Counted from the stretch's first letter, positions 8,474 through 16,797 are shown. The stretch is DNA of 23,404 nucleotides from DATEMK01 sp039914625 (GCA_039914625.1 JBDSOU010000277.1:1-23404); one strand, 5' to 3'. Notes: generated by a model from the letters alone, not told the origin. Numbers and translations: made by a program.

Positions 8474-10378
8474 TTGACCATTCAGCAATTACTTACCAAA
8501 TACTGGGGCTTTACTACTTTTCGTCCGTTGCAGGAAGATATTATTAATTCCGTTCTTGCCGGAAATGATACATTGGCTTTGCTGCCGACAGGAGGGGGGA
8601 AATCTGTTTGTTTTCAAATCCCTTCATTGGCAAAAAACGGAATTTGTATTGTGGTTTCCCCACTAATTGCCCTGATGAAAGATCAGGTAGAGAGTTTGAA
8701 AAAAAAAGGGATCAAAGCAATGTCAATAGTTTCAGGAATGAGTGCCCGTGAAGTGGACATAGCTTTAGACAATGCTATATTCGGTGATTATAAATTTCTT
8801 TACCTCTCGCCCGAACGGCTTTCTTCTGAAATGGTGCGGATGCGTATTGAAAAAATGAATGTGAATTTATTTGCCATTGATGAAGCGCATTGCATTTCGC
8901 AGTGGGGTTATGATTTCCGTCCGCCTTACCTGAGGCTTTCCGAAATAAGAGAATTACATCCGCAGGTCCCCGTGCTGGCGCTGACGGCCACCGCTACACC
9001 GCCTGTGCAAAAAGATATTCAGCAAAAGCTGCATTTTAAAAAGGAAAATATTTTTATCAAAAGTTTTGAGCGGAAAAATATTTCTTACATTGTTCTTTAT
9101 AATGAAGATAAGTTTCAGAAGACCATTAATATTCTGAATAAGGTGAATGGAACTGCAATTATATATGTACGCAACCGGAAAAAAACCAAGGAAATTGCCG
9201 ACCTGCTTCTCAAAAATAAAATCAGCGCTGATTTTTATCATGCCGGGCTTACTACTTCTACCCGGAATGAAAAACAGCTTGCATGGATAAATAATAAAAC
9301 ACGGGTCATTGTTGCAACCAATGCGTTCGGAATGGGAATTGACAAGCCGGATGTGCGCACCGTGATCCATCTTGATCTTCCTGATTCGCCCGAAGCATAT
9401 TACCAGGAAGCGGGTCGTGGAGGACGTGATGAAAAGTCTGCTTATGCAGTTATTTTTTATTCCGAAGCCGACAGGATTGAAATGGAAAAAAGAGTTGATT
9501 TAACTTTTCCTTCTGTAGAACAAATCAAGAACGTGTATCATGCGATTGCAAATTACCTGCAGGTTCCCACAGGAACAGGGCAAGGGGTGAGTTATAATTT
9601 TAATGTGGCTGATTTTTGCAATCATTATAAATTGCATGCGCTGCGTGTTTTTAATTGTATTAAAATTCTGGAGCTTGAAGATTACATATCCCTGAGTGAT
9701 TCAGCCTATCTTCCTTCGCGTTTGCATTTCACTGTTAACAATATGGAGTTATATAAATTCCAGGTGCAGCAGCCGGCTTATGATTATTTTATAAAAACAA
9801 TTCTTCGTTCTTATGAAGGAGTATTTGATGATTTTGTGAAAATCAACGAGAAGGAAATTTCAACCAGATCAGGGATTGAAATAGAGCAGGTTATTAAAAA
9901 TCTGAATTATTTAAAAAGGCTTGGCTTATTAAATTACGAACCCCAAACTGATAAATCACAATTGGTATTTACCCAACCGCGGGTGGGCAGCGATGAAGTA
10001 ATGATCAGCAAAGAACATCTTGCCGACAGGAAAAAACGATTTGTTGAACGCGCAAATTCTGTGCTGAGGTATGTTGAATCCCTGCACAAGTGCAGGAGCA
10101 TGATGCTGCTGAATTATTTTGGTGAAAAAACAGAACAGCGTTGCGGCTCGTGTGATTATTGCCGTGAACGGAATAAATTAGAATTAAATGAAATAGAGTT
10201 TTCCGGTATCAGTGAAAAAGTTAAAGTGCTTACTACACAGCGCGCGCTCACACTGCAAAATCTTATTACTGATTTAAAAATTCCGAATGATGATAAAGCG
10301 ATTAAAGCAATTCAATGGATGCTGGATAATGATCAATTGCGTTATGTAAATGGTGAGGAGTTGAAGTGGATGGATTGA
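8474..10378 (+). CDS. recQ: ATP-dependent DNA helicase RecQ (TTG start)
   Basis: A 3'-5' DNA helicase of recombination and repair. Motifs: FRPLQEDII (16-24), Walker A TGGGKS (39-44), DEAH (136-139) followed by CISQWGYDFRP, TATAT (171-175) and QEAGRGGRDE (311-320). Four cysteines, 540, 557, 560 and 563 (CRSMMLLNYFGE then RCGSCDYC), form the RecQ zinc site. They sit about 220 residues after the helicase core instead of just behind it, with a winged-helix-like stretch in between; no HRDC domain is seen. This matches a Bacteroidota RecQ subtype of about 630 residues. The start must be TTG at 8474: a stop lies in frame at 8459-8461 and no ATG occurs before the Walker A motif. Confidence 0.95.
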   Translation: MTIQQLLTKYWGFTTFRPLQEDIINSVLAGNDTLALLPTGGGKSVCFQIPSLAKNGICIVVSPLIALMKDQVESLKKKGIKAMSIVSGMSAREVDIALDNAIFGDYKFLYLSPERLSSEMVRMRIEKMNVNLFAIDEAHCISQWGYDFRPPYLRLSEIRELHPQVPVLALTATATPPVQKDIQQKLHFKKENIFIKSFERKNISYIVLYNEDKFQKTINILNKVNGTAIIYVRNRKKTKEIADLLLKNKISADFYHAGLTTSTRNEKQLAWINNKTRVIVATNAFGMGIDKPDVRTVIHLDLPDSPEAYYQEAGRGGRDEKSAYAVIFYSEADRIEMEKRVDLTFPSVEQIKNVYHAIANYLQVPTGTGQGVSYNFNVADFCNHYKLHALRVFNCIKILELEDYISLSDSAYLPSRLHFTVNNMELYKFQVQQPAYDYFIKTILRSYEGVFDDFVKINEKEISTRSGIEIEQVIKNLNYLKRLGLLNYEPQTDKSQLVFTQPRVGSDEVMISKEHLADRKKRFVERANSVLRYVESLHKCRSMMLLNYFGEKTEQRCGSCDYCRERNKLELNEIEFSGISEKVKVLTTQRALTLQNLITDLKIPNDDKAIKAIQWMLDNDQLRYVNGEELKWMD

Positions 10379-10380
10379 AA

Positions 10381-10407
10381 CTGGAAGTTGGAAGTTAGAA
10401 ATTGGAA
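10381..10407. repeat. CTGGAAGTTGGAAGTTAG word repeat
   Basis: Tandem near-copies of GGAAGTT followed by AGAAATTGGAAAA fill the gap between recQ and the glycosylase. The minus strand of 15862-15890 carries the same words (CTGGAAGTTAGAAGT then GGAAATTGGAAAA). I take it as non-coding, which argues against a TTG start at 10388 for the glycosylase. Confidence 0.5.
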
Positions 10408-10420
10408 AATAAAAGTTATT

Positions 10421-11014
10421 GTGCCCAAACTAAAAAAGGATTTTTATTTAAGAGAGGATGTTGTGCAGATTGCAAAAGAACTCCTGGGAAAATATCTTTT
10501 TACAAAATTTGATGGAAAATTAACAGGGGGAGTTATTTCTGAAACCGAAGCATACAACGGAATTATTGACAGGGCTTCACATGCTTTCGGAGGAAGAAGG
10601 ACTGAACGCACAGAAATTATGTATTGGGAAGGCGGTACTGCATATGTGTATTTGTGTTATGGCATTCATTCTTTGTTTAATGTTGTAACCAATACCAGTG
10701 ATATTCCGCATGCAGTTTTAATACGAGGTATTCATCCGACTCATGGAATGGAGATCATGCTGAAAAGGAGAAATAAAAAATCAGCTGGTAAAACGTTAAC
10801 AAATGGTCCCGGCAGCGTTGGACAAGCGTTGGGTATTAATCGTGCACATACAGGTATGAAACTTTCCGGAAATAAAATATGGATTGAAGACCGGAATAAA
10901 ATAATTTCAGCTTCAGAGATTTTTATTACCAAAAGAATAGGTGTTGAATATTCTAAAGAAGCAGCACATTATCCTTACCGGTTTGTCTTGAAGACAATTA
11001 ACGGTAAACAATAG
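10421..11014 (+). CDS. mpg: 3-methyladenine DNA glycosylase (AAG/MPG family)
   Basis: Removes alkylated purines to start base excision repair. The 197-residue product (from GTG 10421) spans the usual bacterial AAG length. Visible family features are the N-terminal LAKELLGKYL-like helix, GGVISETEAYNG with the catalytic Glu, DRASHAFGGRRTERTEIMYWEGGTAYVYLCYGIHSLFNVV with the intercalating tyrosine region, and the late TNGPGSVGQALGI segment. A longer frame back to TTG 10388 would encode an unusual lead sequence made of a word repeat also found elsewhere; GTG 10421, giving MPKLKKDFYL, is the better start. It follows recQ by 42 bases, so both repair genes may share a transcript. Its last codons merge with another word repeat. 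Confidence 0.93.
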   Translation: MPKLKKDFYLREDVVQIAKELLGKYLFTKFDGKLTGGVISETEAYNGIIDRASHAFGGRRTERTEIMYWEGGTAYVYLCYGIHSLFNVVTNTSDIPHAVLIRGIHPTHGMEIMLKRRNKKSAGKTLTNGPGSVGQALGINRAHTGMKLSGNKIWIEDRNKIISASEIFITKRIGVEYSKEAAHYPYRFVLKTINGKQ

Positions 11015-11028
11015 ACAATGCACAATAG
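10994..11028. repeat. ACAATAGACAATGCACAATAG word repeat over mpg stop
   Basis: Near-copies of the word ACAATTAACG / ACAATAG / ACAATGC run across the mpg stop codon (11012-11014), so the last residues of the glycosylase (about TINGKQ) are encoded by repeat sequence. Confidence 0.45.
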
Positions 11029-11059
11029 ATCTAAAATTGTGATCGTGCATCCTGAACTG

Positions 11060-11093
11060 AAATCATAAATCGTAAATCTAAAATCATACATCC
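11060..11093. repeat. AAATCATAAATCGTAAATC word repeat before cdaA
   Basis: Four near-copies of AAATCRTA end four bases before the cdaA ATG. No promoter or ribosome-binding motif can be made out inside it. Confidence 0.5.
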
Positions 11094-11096
11094 TTC

Positions 11097-11888
11097 ATGC
11101 TTCTCTTTCACATAGGTTTTCTCGAAATCAGGTGGCTTGATGTTCTTGATGTGCTTGTGGTGGCTTTTTTGCTTTACAAAGTGTATGAGCTGCTGAAAGG
11201 AAGCGCTGCCATGAGCATTTTTATTGGCATTGTTGCCATTTATGCTTTATGGTGGCTGTGTTCAAGAGTCCTGGATATGAAACTTCTCGGCACATTGCTT
11301 GAGAAGTTTATTGGTGTGGGTGTTCTTGCCCTGATCATCGTTTTTCAGCCTGAACTAAGAAGATTTTTAATCATGCTCGGTTCAAATACCTTTATTGCAA
11401 AAAACCCCATCACCCAAAAGTTTTTCAAATGGCAGCCGCAGGGAAAAGCATCAAATGAAATTATTCCGATTGTCAAAGCAAGTGCATCCATGTCGAAAGC
11501 AAAAACCGGAGCCATTATAGTTCTTGAACGAAATACCGATTTAAAATTTTATGCTGATACCGGAGACATAATGGATGCAGAAGTTTCAAAACGCCTGATA
11601 GAAAATATTTTTTTTAAGAACAGCCCGCTTCATGACGGAGCTATTATTATTTCGAACAATAAAATAAAAGCTGCCAGGTGTGTACTGCCTGTTACCGATA
11701 ACTCCGACCTGCCTGCAAACTATGGCATGAGGCATCGTGCTGCAATTGGTATTACCGAACAGAGTGATGCAATTACAATAATTGTTTCAGAAGAAACCGG
11801 GCAAATCTCGGTGGCGAATGATGGAAAAATAATTGCTAATTTATCGGCTGAAGAACTGGAAAAATATTTATTGAAAGAGTTGAAATGA
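11097..11888 (+). CDS. cdaA: Membrane diadenylate cyclase CdaA
   Basis: Makes the second messenger c-di-AMP from two ATP. The 263 residues start with three membrane helices (about 13-31, 37-54, 72-84), followed by QPELRRFL and the DAC catalytic domain. The two signature motifs are intact: DGA at 180-182 in PLHDGAII and RHR at 212-214 in GMRHRAAIG. This is the CdaA type (membrane-bound), not DisA, because the DNA-binding helical part of DisA is absent. No CdaR-like YbbR gene or glmM lies next to it, unlike in Bacillota; instead it follows the repair genes recQ and mpg by 82 bases. An AT-rich stretch with a 7-bp hairpin (11915-11933, no T-run) follows. Confidence 0.95.
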   Translation: MLLFHIGFLEIRWLDVLDVLVVAFLLYKVYELLKGSAAMSIFIGIVAIYALWWLCSRVLDMKLLGTLLEKFIGVGVLALIIVFQPELRRFLIMLGSNTFIAKNPITQKFFKWQPQGKASNEIIPIVKASASMSKAKTGAIIVLERNTDLKFYADTGDIMDAEVSKRLIENIFFKNSPLHDGAIIISNNKIKAARCVLPVTDNSDLPANYGMRHRAAIGITEQSDAITIIVSEETGQISVANDGKIIANLSAEELEKYLLKELK

Positions 11889-12072
11889 GTTGAAAACTAA
11901 AGTTGAAAATTCAATCAAGAAAATTATTCTTGAATAATATAAAATTATAGATTCATCGAACTTACGTGATTAGTTCAATTTCCGCCTTTTTCCCAAAATG
12001 CTGATGAAGATTTAAGTTGGTAGAGAAACATTAACAAATCACAAAACAATTTTACTTCATCATTTCATCGAA

Positions 12073-12927
12073 CTAATAAGAAGAGATGAACTTTTCATGC
12101 AAGCTCATGCATTTTTCAAGCGCTTTTAGATAAAAGCTGAAAATAAGTCCCTTCAACTTGCTTTCCTTCTTTTTATAATAAATTACATCATGTGTAAACA
12201 AATCCCAATTTTGCGAAATGAGTAAATCTTGTGCAATTGAAATACTTGGCTCTATCGAACGCGCAGTATGCCAGCATCCTTTTGGAATATAAACTGTTTC
12301 ACCCCGATTTACCACTACTGATGTTCCTTTTGCATTTTTAAAAAGCGGATATTTTTCGTAATCCGGATTATGATAATCTTTAATCGTTGACTTCCACGGA
12401 TCATTTGCATCGGGATATAAATATTTTTCACTGCCCGGTTCATAAAGTATGAATTCTTTTTTTCCATATACCTGTGTCACGATTGCATACAAACCATACA
12501 GATCATAATGAATATAAGGGAACCAACCCGAAGTTCCTCCAAAAAATATTTCAAGTGTCGCTGACTGGGGGATAAAACGATCACTGAATAACGGGCTTTT
12601 CAAACGATTTTTATTCATTATTTCGAATCCGGGTTGAATATACTGTAACAACTCGGGAAACTTTCTTTCAATATCTAATTTCCAAGGATAAGGAGCTGGA
12701 TTCTGTTCTGTTGAGGCGAACATCATGTCAATATACTCCTTCATCTTGTATTGCTTTCCTTTTATACCAGCCACCTTATCAGGAAAATTTCTTTTGAAAA
12801 ATTCAGGAGTAAAATACTCATGCGCTTTCCAATTCTTGGAAGCATTTGTTAATAATACAGGCTTGTTTAACCTAATGTATTCGTTCACAAAATCCACGTA
12901 ACTAAGATCGCTTCTTCTATCAATCAT
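12073..12927 (-). CDS. Cupin-like/JmjC-type Fe(II) oxygenase family protein
   Basis: A 284-residue protein of the cupin_8 (JmjC-like, FIH-related) fold. The N-terminus with NKPVLLTNASKNWKAHEYFTPEFF is the usual opening of this family. The facial triad of an Fe(II)/2-oxoglutarate oxygenase is visible: His140 and Asp142 in FPYIHYDLYG, and His220 in IPKGCWHTARS. The substrate, perhaps a protein side chain, tRNA or small molecule, cannot be read from the sequence. It stands alone between two AT-rich gaps. A TATCTTTA stretch on its strand (12955-12948), one mismatch from the -7 consensus, lies 21 bases upstream of the ATG. Confidence 0.8.
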   Translation of the reverse strand: MIDRRSDLSYVDFVNEYIRLNKPVLLTNASKNWKAHEYFTPEFFKRNFPDKVAGIKGKQYKMKEYIDMMFASTEQNPAPYPWKLDIERKFPELLQYIQPGFEIMNKNRLKSPLFSDRFIPQSATLEIFFGGTSGWFPYIHYDLYGLYAIVTQVYGKKEFILYEPGSEKYLYPDANDPWKSTIKDYHNPDYEKYPLFKNAKGTSVVVNRGETVYIPKGCWHTARSIEPSISIAQDLLISQNWDLFTHDVIYYKKKESKLKGLIFSFYLKALEKCMSLHEKFISSY

Positions 12928-13275
12928 AGAAATTTAATTTAAGATGTTAAAGATAATTTTTTTTAATTGCCTGATTTCTTAATTTAAAAATTAAATTTCT
13001 TATACTTAATTAATTAATTTTGTTTCGATTTGAAGTAGTGCTCTAATGTGTTTGTAAAGTTGCAAAAAAAAGAAATCCTTAAAAAGCATATTAGATTAAA
13101 ATAATAAAGTTATAAATTGAATGCAGCTCCATTCTATTATTGAGTACTTGCTCAAAAAATAAATAAACTCCGGTTAATAATACAATGCTTATTTCACTTT
13201 TAATCATTCATTAAAATCAACCACAATTTAAAACCAAAAGCTTACAGGTTTAAAGCTGAACGAACTAAAACTAAG
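12928..13275. other. AT-rich gene-free gap
   Basis: No gene found. The stretch is very AT-rich, with a run of TTAA units near 13007-13020 and a weak 5-bp hairpin downstream of the TMTC-like gene (13239-13243 with 13253-13257) that lacks a convincing T-run. The minus-strand cupin gene starts at its left edge. Confidence 0.5.
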
Positions 13276-15204
13276 TTAATTTCCTCCCAGGCTTTTATAC
13301 TTATTCATATAAAAATCGGCATTCTGCTTGTCACCTTTAAATCCGTATGTAATGCTGAGAAAATAATAAGCCTGTTTATAATCAGGAGAGGTTTTGATAC
13401 ATTGAAGCAAATATTTTATTGCATTATCATAGTCTTTCATCATGCCATATACACTGCCGAGATTGGCTAATCCTTCAGTATAATTCGGATCAAGCTCAAC
13501 AGCTTTTTTAAACGCATTTAATGCGCCAGGCATATCTCCCTTTTCAAAATACAATGTACCCATATTGCTATGGTACGTTGCATTAGTGGGATTGTATTGC
13601 AGCGCTTTTGAATAATAAGTAAAAGCTTCATCAATATTTTTTTTACGGTAATATGAAACACCCAATTGATTGTAAGGATCAGCAAATACGGGATGTATCT
13701 CCACAGATTTTTTCAATTCAGCAATAGCAGTATCAAGAGTAAGCTGTTGGACCAAAGAATCTTTTCTTCCTAAATTTTCGGGTTTTGCAAGAAGGTTTCC
13801 GAAATAGTAATGGGTACGCGTACTGTTAGGAGCAAGTTTTACATCATTTGAAAACAGTGTATAGTTATCCTTCCAAACCACATTCCGGGTTTCGGTCTTG
13901 AATGCATATAAGATAAAAACTATTCCGACAATAGAAAATATTTTAACATTCTTTAAAACAAAATCCTTCACGTTATAACTTTTATTTTCATCGGGGTTGA
14001 AAAATATTTTTGAAGCTAAGAAAGCAATTGCGAGACAGAAACCCAGTGATGGCAAATACATCAGACGTTCTCCGAAAGATGTTCCGATAATCAAAACAAT
14101 ATTAGAAAAAATAGAAATGGTAACGAGGTAATATAAAATTGAAAACGACAGCCCGTCTTTCTTTTTAAAACGAAAAAGAGCAAAAGCGAACATAGCTATA
14201 TAAGCAAGCAATGAAACAATAAATTTCCAGTCGGATAAAGTAACAATGGGAATTTGGTTGAAAGAACGGTCAAAAATAAGCGGGTGCGGAAAGAAAAGAA
14301 GTTTCAGATAGATGCCACAAATTAAAACTGCTGTTGCAAAACGATCAGCTCCGTTATGCGCAGCCATTAATAAATTATCTGCTACAGCAAAAGTTGTTTT
14401 CAAACCCTGGTCAAGAATATTATGCCTGAGTAATAAAAAAATGGCAACCGGAATCAGCATCATGGCAGTCACTCGTATATTTTTTTTTGCAGGTGCATCA
14501 GTGAAAAAATAAATGGCAAGCGGAACTACAGCAAAAAATGTAATCCCCGATTCTTTAGAGAGCAATGAAAGCAGGAAACAAACCAGTGCAAGAATGATGT
14601 GTATTGGCTTTTCTTTTTGAAGATAGCTGTGAATAAAATTCATGGTGAGCAAAACAAAAAACAGGCTCAGAATTTCATCAACACTTTTAATGCTTGACAC
14701 CACTTCTGTGTGGATAGGATGTGCAATGAAAAGGAGGGAAGCAACAAAGGGAATAACCAGGTTTTGTTTAATGTATTTGCTCAGCGTAAAAAATAAAAGC
14801 AATCCTGTAGCGGCATACAGCAGCACATTTATTAAATGGCCGGGTGTTGCACTGTCAGGAGCAATTGCCCATGCTGCTGCAAATATCGCTTTCGGAATGG
14901 GGCGGTATAATTCATCTTGGGTAAAATAATATCCGTAACGGTAAGGAGTTTTAAATATCTGCGGAATCGCCTGCCACCCTTGCCGTGTGAGGCGGTTTTC
15001 TTTTATTACTGAATAATCATCCAGCGTGAAATCAAAATGAATCGTATTTACATAAAGAAGAAAACCTGCTGCCGCCACAAAAATGCCAAGCATCCACTTG
15101 AGCTTTGACTGCGATTGCAAAACTTTTTGCTGTGCCTGCTTCACCTCAACCAAAGGTTTTTGCAAATCAACTTTCTCTTTGCGTGTAGGCTTTTTTTTCT
15201 GCAT
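13276..15204 (-). CDS. TMTC-like membrane protein with C-terminal TPRs
   Basis: A 642-residue protein: a basic N-terminal tail, a first membrane helix (about 36-53), then a GT-C-like membrane domain with some ten helices to about residue 425, and at least four tetratricopeptide repeats from about 470 to 635 (for example PYNQLGVSYYRKKNIDEAFTYY, TYHSNMGTLYFEKGDMPGAL, EGLANLGSVYGMMKDYDNAI). The first outside loop carries FTLDDYSVIKEN and ELYRPI, as in GT-C glycosyltransferases that use an acidic pair, and FGERLMYLPSLGF is shared with the eukaryotic TMTC O-mannosyltransferases. Glycosyl transfer is therefore likely but unproven. It lies 64 bases downstream of a TPR lipoprotein gene and probably shares its transcript. 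Confidence 0.8.
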   Translation of the reverse strand: MQKKKPTRKEKVDLQKPLVEVKQAQQKVLQSQSKLKWMLGIFVAAAGFLLYVNTIHFDFTLDDYSVIKENRLTRQGWQAIPQIFKTPYRYGYYFTQDELYRPIPKAIFAAAWAIAPDSATPGHLINVLLYAATGLLLFFTLSKYIKQNLVIPFVASLLFIAHPIHTEVVSSIKSVDEILSLFFVLLTMNFIHSYLQKEKPIHIILALVCFLLSLLSKESGITFFAVVPLAIYFFTDAPAKKNIRVTAMMLIPVAIFLLLRHNILDQGLKTTFAVADNLLMAAHNGADRFATAVLICGIYLKLLFFPHPLIFDRSFNQIPIVTLSDWKFIVSLLAYIAMFAFALFRFKKKDGLSFSILYYLVTISIFSNIVLIIGTSFGERLMYLPSLGFCLAIAFLASKIFFNPDENKSYNVKDFVLKNVKIFSIVGIVFILYAFKTETRNVVWKDNYTLFSNDVKLAPNSTRTHYYFGNLLAKPENLGRKDSLVQQLTLDTAIAELKKSVEIHPVFADPYNQLGVSYYRKKNIDEAFTYYSKALQYNPTNATYHSNMGTLYFEKGDMPGALNAFKKAVELDPNYTEGLANLGSVYGMMKDYDNAIKYLLQCIKTSPDYKQAYYFLSITYGFKGDKQNADFYMNKYKSLGGN

Positions 15205-15268
15205 GAAATAATTTCAGCAATTTAATAATCTTGTACGAATACGAATGACGAAAATTTGAACTATAAAT

Positions 15269-15811
15269 TTATTTCACTGCAGCAGCGGAATCGCTTTTCA
15301 CTCCCAATGAATCGTTGTGCTCAAACATTTTTACTAAATCTTCAGGGCTCTTTCCAAGATTAGCCAACGAAAAATTTACATCGCTTGCAAGCTTATGATT
15401 GGGATATTTCTGAAGAAATTCTTCGTAAATCCTTTTTGCGTTTTGCATATCATTCAACTGTGTTTCATAGATAAATCCCTGCAGAAAAAAGGCAACAGGC
15501 TGCTTGGGGTAAGAATTTATCTCGCTGCATTTTTTGTAAAAGTCAATAGCTTCGCGGTATTCGCCAATGCCATTGGAAATATCGCCCGCCCTGAATAAAT
15601 ATTCAGCTGCCATGCTATCCTCACTGAATTTGGCAGCGTATTCTTTGTACATACTTATCATTTCCTGTGCTTTCTTCCGGTTCACCGTTTGCGATGAATC
15701 ATTCAACATGTCTTTTTCAGTTTGACTGATCTTTTCAGTTAACTTTTTATTTTCTGATTTGCAGGAAGCAAGCGCTGCGGTGATTACTACAATCCAAAGA
15801 ATTTTCTTCAT
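15269..15811 (-). CDS. TPR lipoprotein
   Basis: A 180-residue protein with a lipoprotein signal peptide (MKKILWIVVITAALASC, lipidated Cys17) and a helical repeat domain. Tetratricopeptide-like units are seen at about residues 63-95 (AEYLFRAGDISNGIGEYREAIDFYKK) and 102-135 (AFFLQGFIYETQLNDMQNAKRIYEEF), followed by LASDVNFSLANLG. The layout resembles BamD or YbgF-type repeat domains but is shorter, so no defined complex can be named. It precedes the TMTC-like gene in the same direction. A perfect -7 box lies 20 bases upstream. Confidence 0.75.
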   Translation of the reverse strand: MKKILWIVVITAALASCKSENKKLTEKISQTEKDMLNDSSQTVNRKKAQEMISMYKEYAAKFSEDSMAAEYLFRAGDISNGIGEYREAIDFYKKCSEINSYPKQPVAFFLQGFIYETQLNDMQNAKRIYEEFLQKYPNHKLASDVNFSLANLGKSPEDLVKMFEHNDSLGVKSDSAAAVK

Positions 15812-15830
15812 AATGATTTATTTTATTTTT

Positions 15831-15838
15831 CAAATATA
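15831..15838 (-). promoter_or_regulatory. Predicted -7 box for TPR lipoprotein operon
   Basis: Minus-strand TATATTTG matches TAnnTTTG and lies 20 bases before the lipoprotein ATG. No good -33 element. Confidence 0.45.
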
Positions 15839-15861
15839 TTTATTTGCTGTGAGTGATTTTG

Positions 15862-15890
15862 TTTTCCAATTTCCGACTTCTAACTTCCAG
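15862..15890. repeat. Second copy of GGAAGTTAGAA word repeat
   Basis: Read on the minus strand, this carries CTGGAAGTTAGAAGT and GGAAATTGGAAAA, the same words as 10381-10407. It sits 16 bases behind the stop codon of the SDR gene. Confidence 0.5.
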
Positions 15891-15906
15891 CCTCCGGTTT
15901 CACTAT

Positions 15907-16713
15907 TCACTTAAACGGTGATCCCTCTTCTTTTGCCATGTGATTATAAACCATTCTATCCATCACTGCCGGAAAAAATTTATTTATCAATACAGTAAGC
16001 TTTCCATTCCGTGTTAAAATCAAATCACGTTCTCTATTATTTATTGCATGTAAAATACGATCAGCAACTTCTTCGGCACTCATCATTTTTAACTCGTCAC
16101 GCGGTGATTCTCCCTGTGCAGTCCCATCTTTTGACAATGCTGTATTCCGTATGTTTGATGTGGTAAAACCCGGACAAGCAACAAGGACATGTAAATTTTT
16201 CTTCAGGTTTTCTATCCGTAATGTTTCAAGAAACCCTTCCATTGCAAATTTTGAAGCACAGTATCCGCTGCGTCCCGGCAAGCCTTTTTTTCCGGCAATG
16301 GAAGAAATTCCTGCAACAGAGCCTTTTGTTTTCAACAAATGCGGCAAAGCATATTTTGTACAATAAACAGTTCCCCAAAAATTTGTATCCATCACCTTTT
16401 TCAATACCGTTAAATCGGCTTCTTCAAACAATGCCCGCATGCTTATTCCTGCATTATTAATAAGGACATCCACACGGCTGAATTTTTTTACGGTTTCGTC
16501 AATTAATTTTTTGCAATCCTCTTCTTTGCTTACATCGCAAATAACTGCTAAAACATTGGTATTTATTTTCCTGATTTCCTCTTCCGATTCTTTCAATTTT
16601 TTTTCATCTCTTCCGGTAATTACTACACCGGACGCTGTCTTTGCAAAAGCCATTGCACAAGCTTTTCCAATGCCTGATGTAGCTCCTGTTATGATAACAA
16701 CTTTTTCTCTCAA
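15907..16713 (-). CDS. SDR family oxidoreductase
   Basis: Classical short-chain dehydrogenase/reductase using NAD(P)H. With the start at TTG 16713 (268 residues) the nucleotide-binding TGATSGIG lies at 9-16, NNAG at 86-89, the catalytic Ser near 137 in AGISSIAG, and Tyr151/Lys155 in SGYCASK. The C-terminus (LTRNGKLTVLINKFFPAVMDRMVYNHMAKEEG) resembles the DHRS7/11-beta-HSD-like SDRs. The substrate is unknown. No ATG is available in frame: the alternatives are TTG 16755 (282 residues), only some five bases behind the predicted transcription start, or TTG 16713, which places the protein start close to the first beta-strand as in homologues. It is divergent from the GNAT-like gene, with interlocked promoters. 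Confidence 0.88.
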   Translation of the reverse strand: MREKVVIITGATSGIGKACAMAFAKTASGVVITGRDEKKLKESEEEIRKINTNVLAVICDVSKEEDCKKLIDETVKKFSRVDVLINNAGISMRALFEEADLTVLKKVMDTNFWGTVYCTKYALPHLLKTKGSVAGISSIAGKKGLPGRSGYCASKFAMEGFLETLRIENLKKNLHVLVACPGFTTSNIRNTALSKDGTAQGESPRDELKMMSAEEVADRILHAINNRERDLILTRNGKLTVLINKFFPAVMDRMVYNHMAKEEGSPFK

Positions 16714-16766
16714 GTATAAGAGGTTTTGAATTTGGATCCGGTGATCCCGGTTCAATTAAAGGTTTA

Positions 16767-16797
16767 CAAAAATAGATACTTTTGCACGCTATGCAAA
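16767..16797 (-). promoter_or_regulatory. Predicted promoter of the SDR gene
   Basis: On the minus strand TTTG (16797-16794) is followed after exactly 19 bases by TATTTTTG (16774-16767), the full Bacteroidota consensus. Its -33 box lies inside the first codons of the divergent GNAT-like gene, and the spacer contains the -7 box of that gene. Confidence 0.65.
16777..16784 (+). promoter_or_regulatory. Predicted -7 box of the GNAT-like gene
   Basis: TACTTTTG matches TAnnTTTG. The 12 bases ATACTTTTGCAC are identical to the box before tRNA-Lys (18006-18017). The ATG at 16791 follows after only 6 bases, which predicts a leaderless or almost leaderless transcript. Confidence 0.6.

Noticed and set aside
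8954..9370. 138-codon minus-strand frame inside recQ
   Set aside because: Lies wholly within strongly conserved helicase motifs on the other strand; no family features.
10388..10420. TTG at 10388 as start of the DNA glycosylase
   Set aside because: The added 11 residues come from a word repeat that also occurs in non-coding DNA at 15862-15890; GTG 10421 gives a normal N-terminus.
11915..11933. Seven-bp hairpin behind cdaA as terminator
   Set aside because: AT-rich stem and no T-run after it.
11952..12074. Direct repeat TTCATCGAACT at 11952-11962 and 12064-12074
   Set aside because: Only 11 bases, one copy overlaps a stop codon, and no mobile or attachment feature lies between.
13238..13257. 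Hairpin behind the TMTC-like gene as terminator
   Set aside because: Only five pairs and three T; not convincing.
16714..16755. Longer SDR start at TTG 16755
   Set aside because: It would lie about five bases behind the predicted transcription start and adds residues not expected before the first strand; kept as an alternative.
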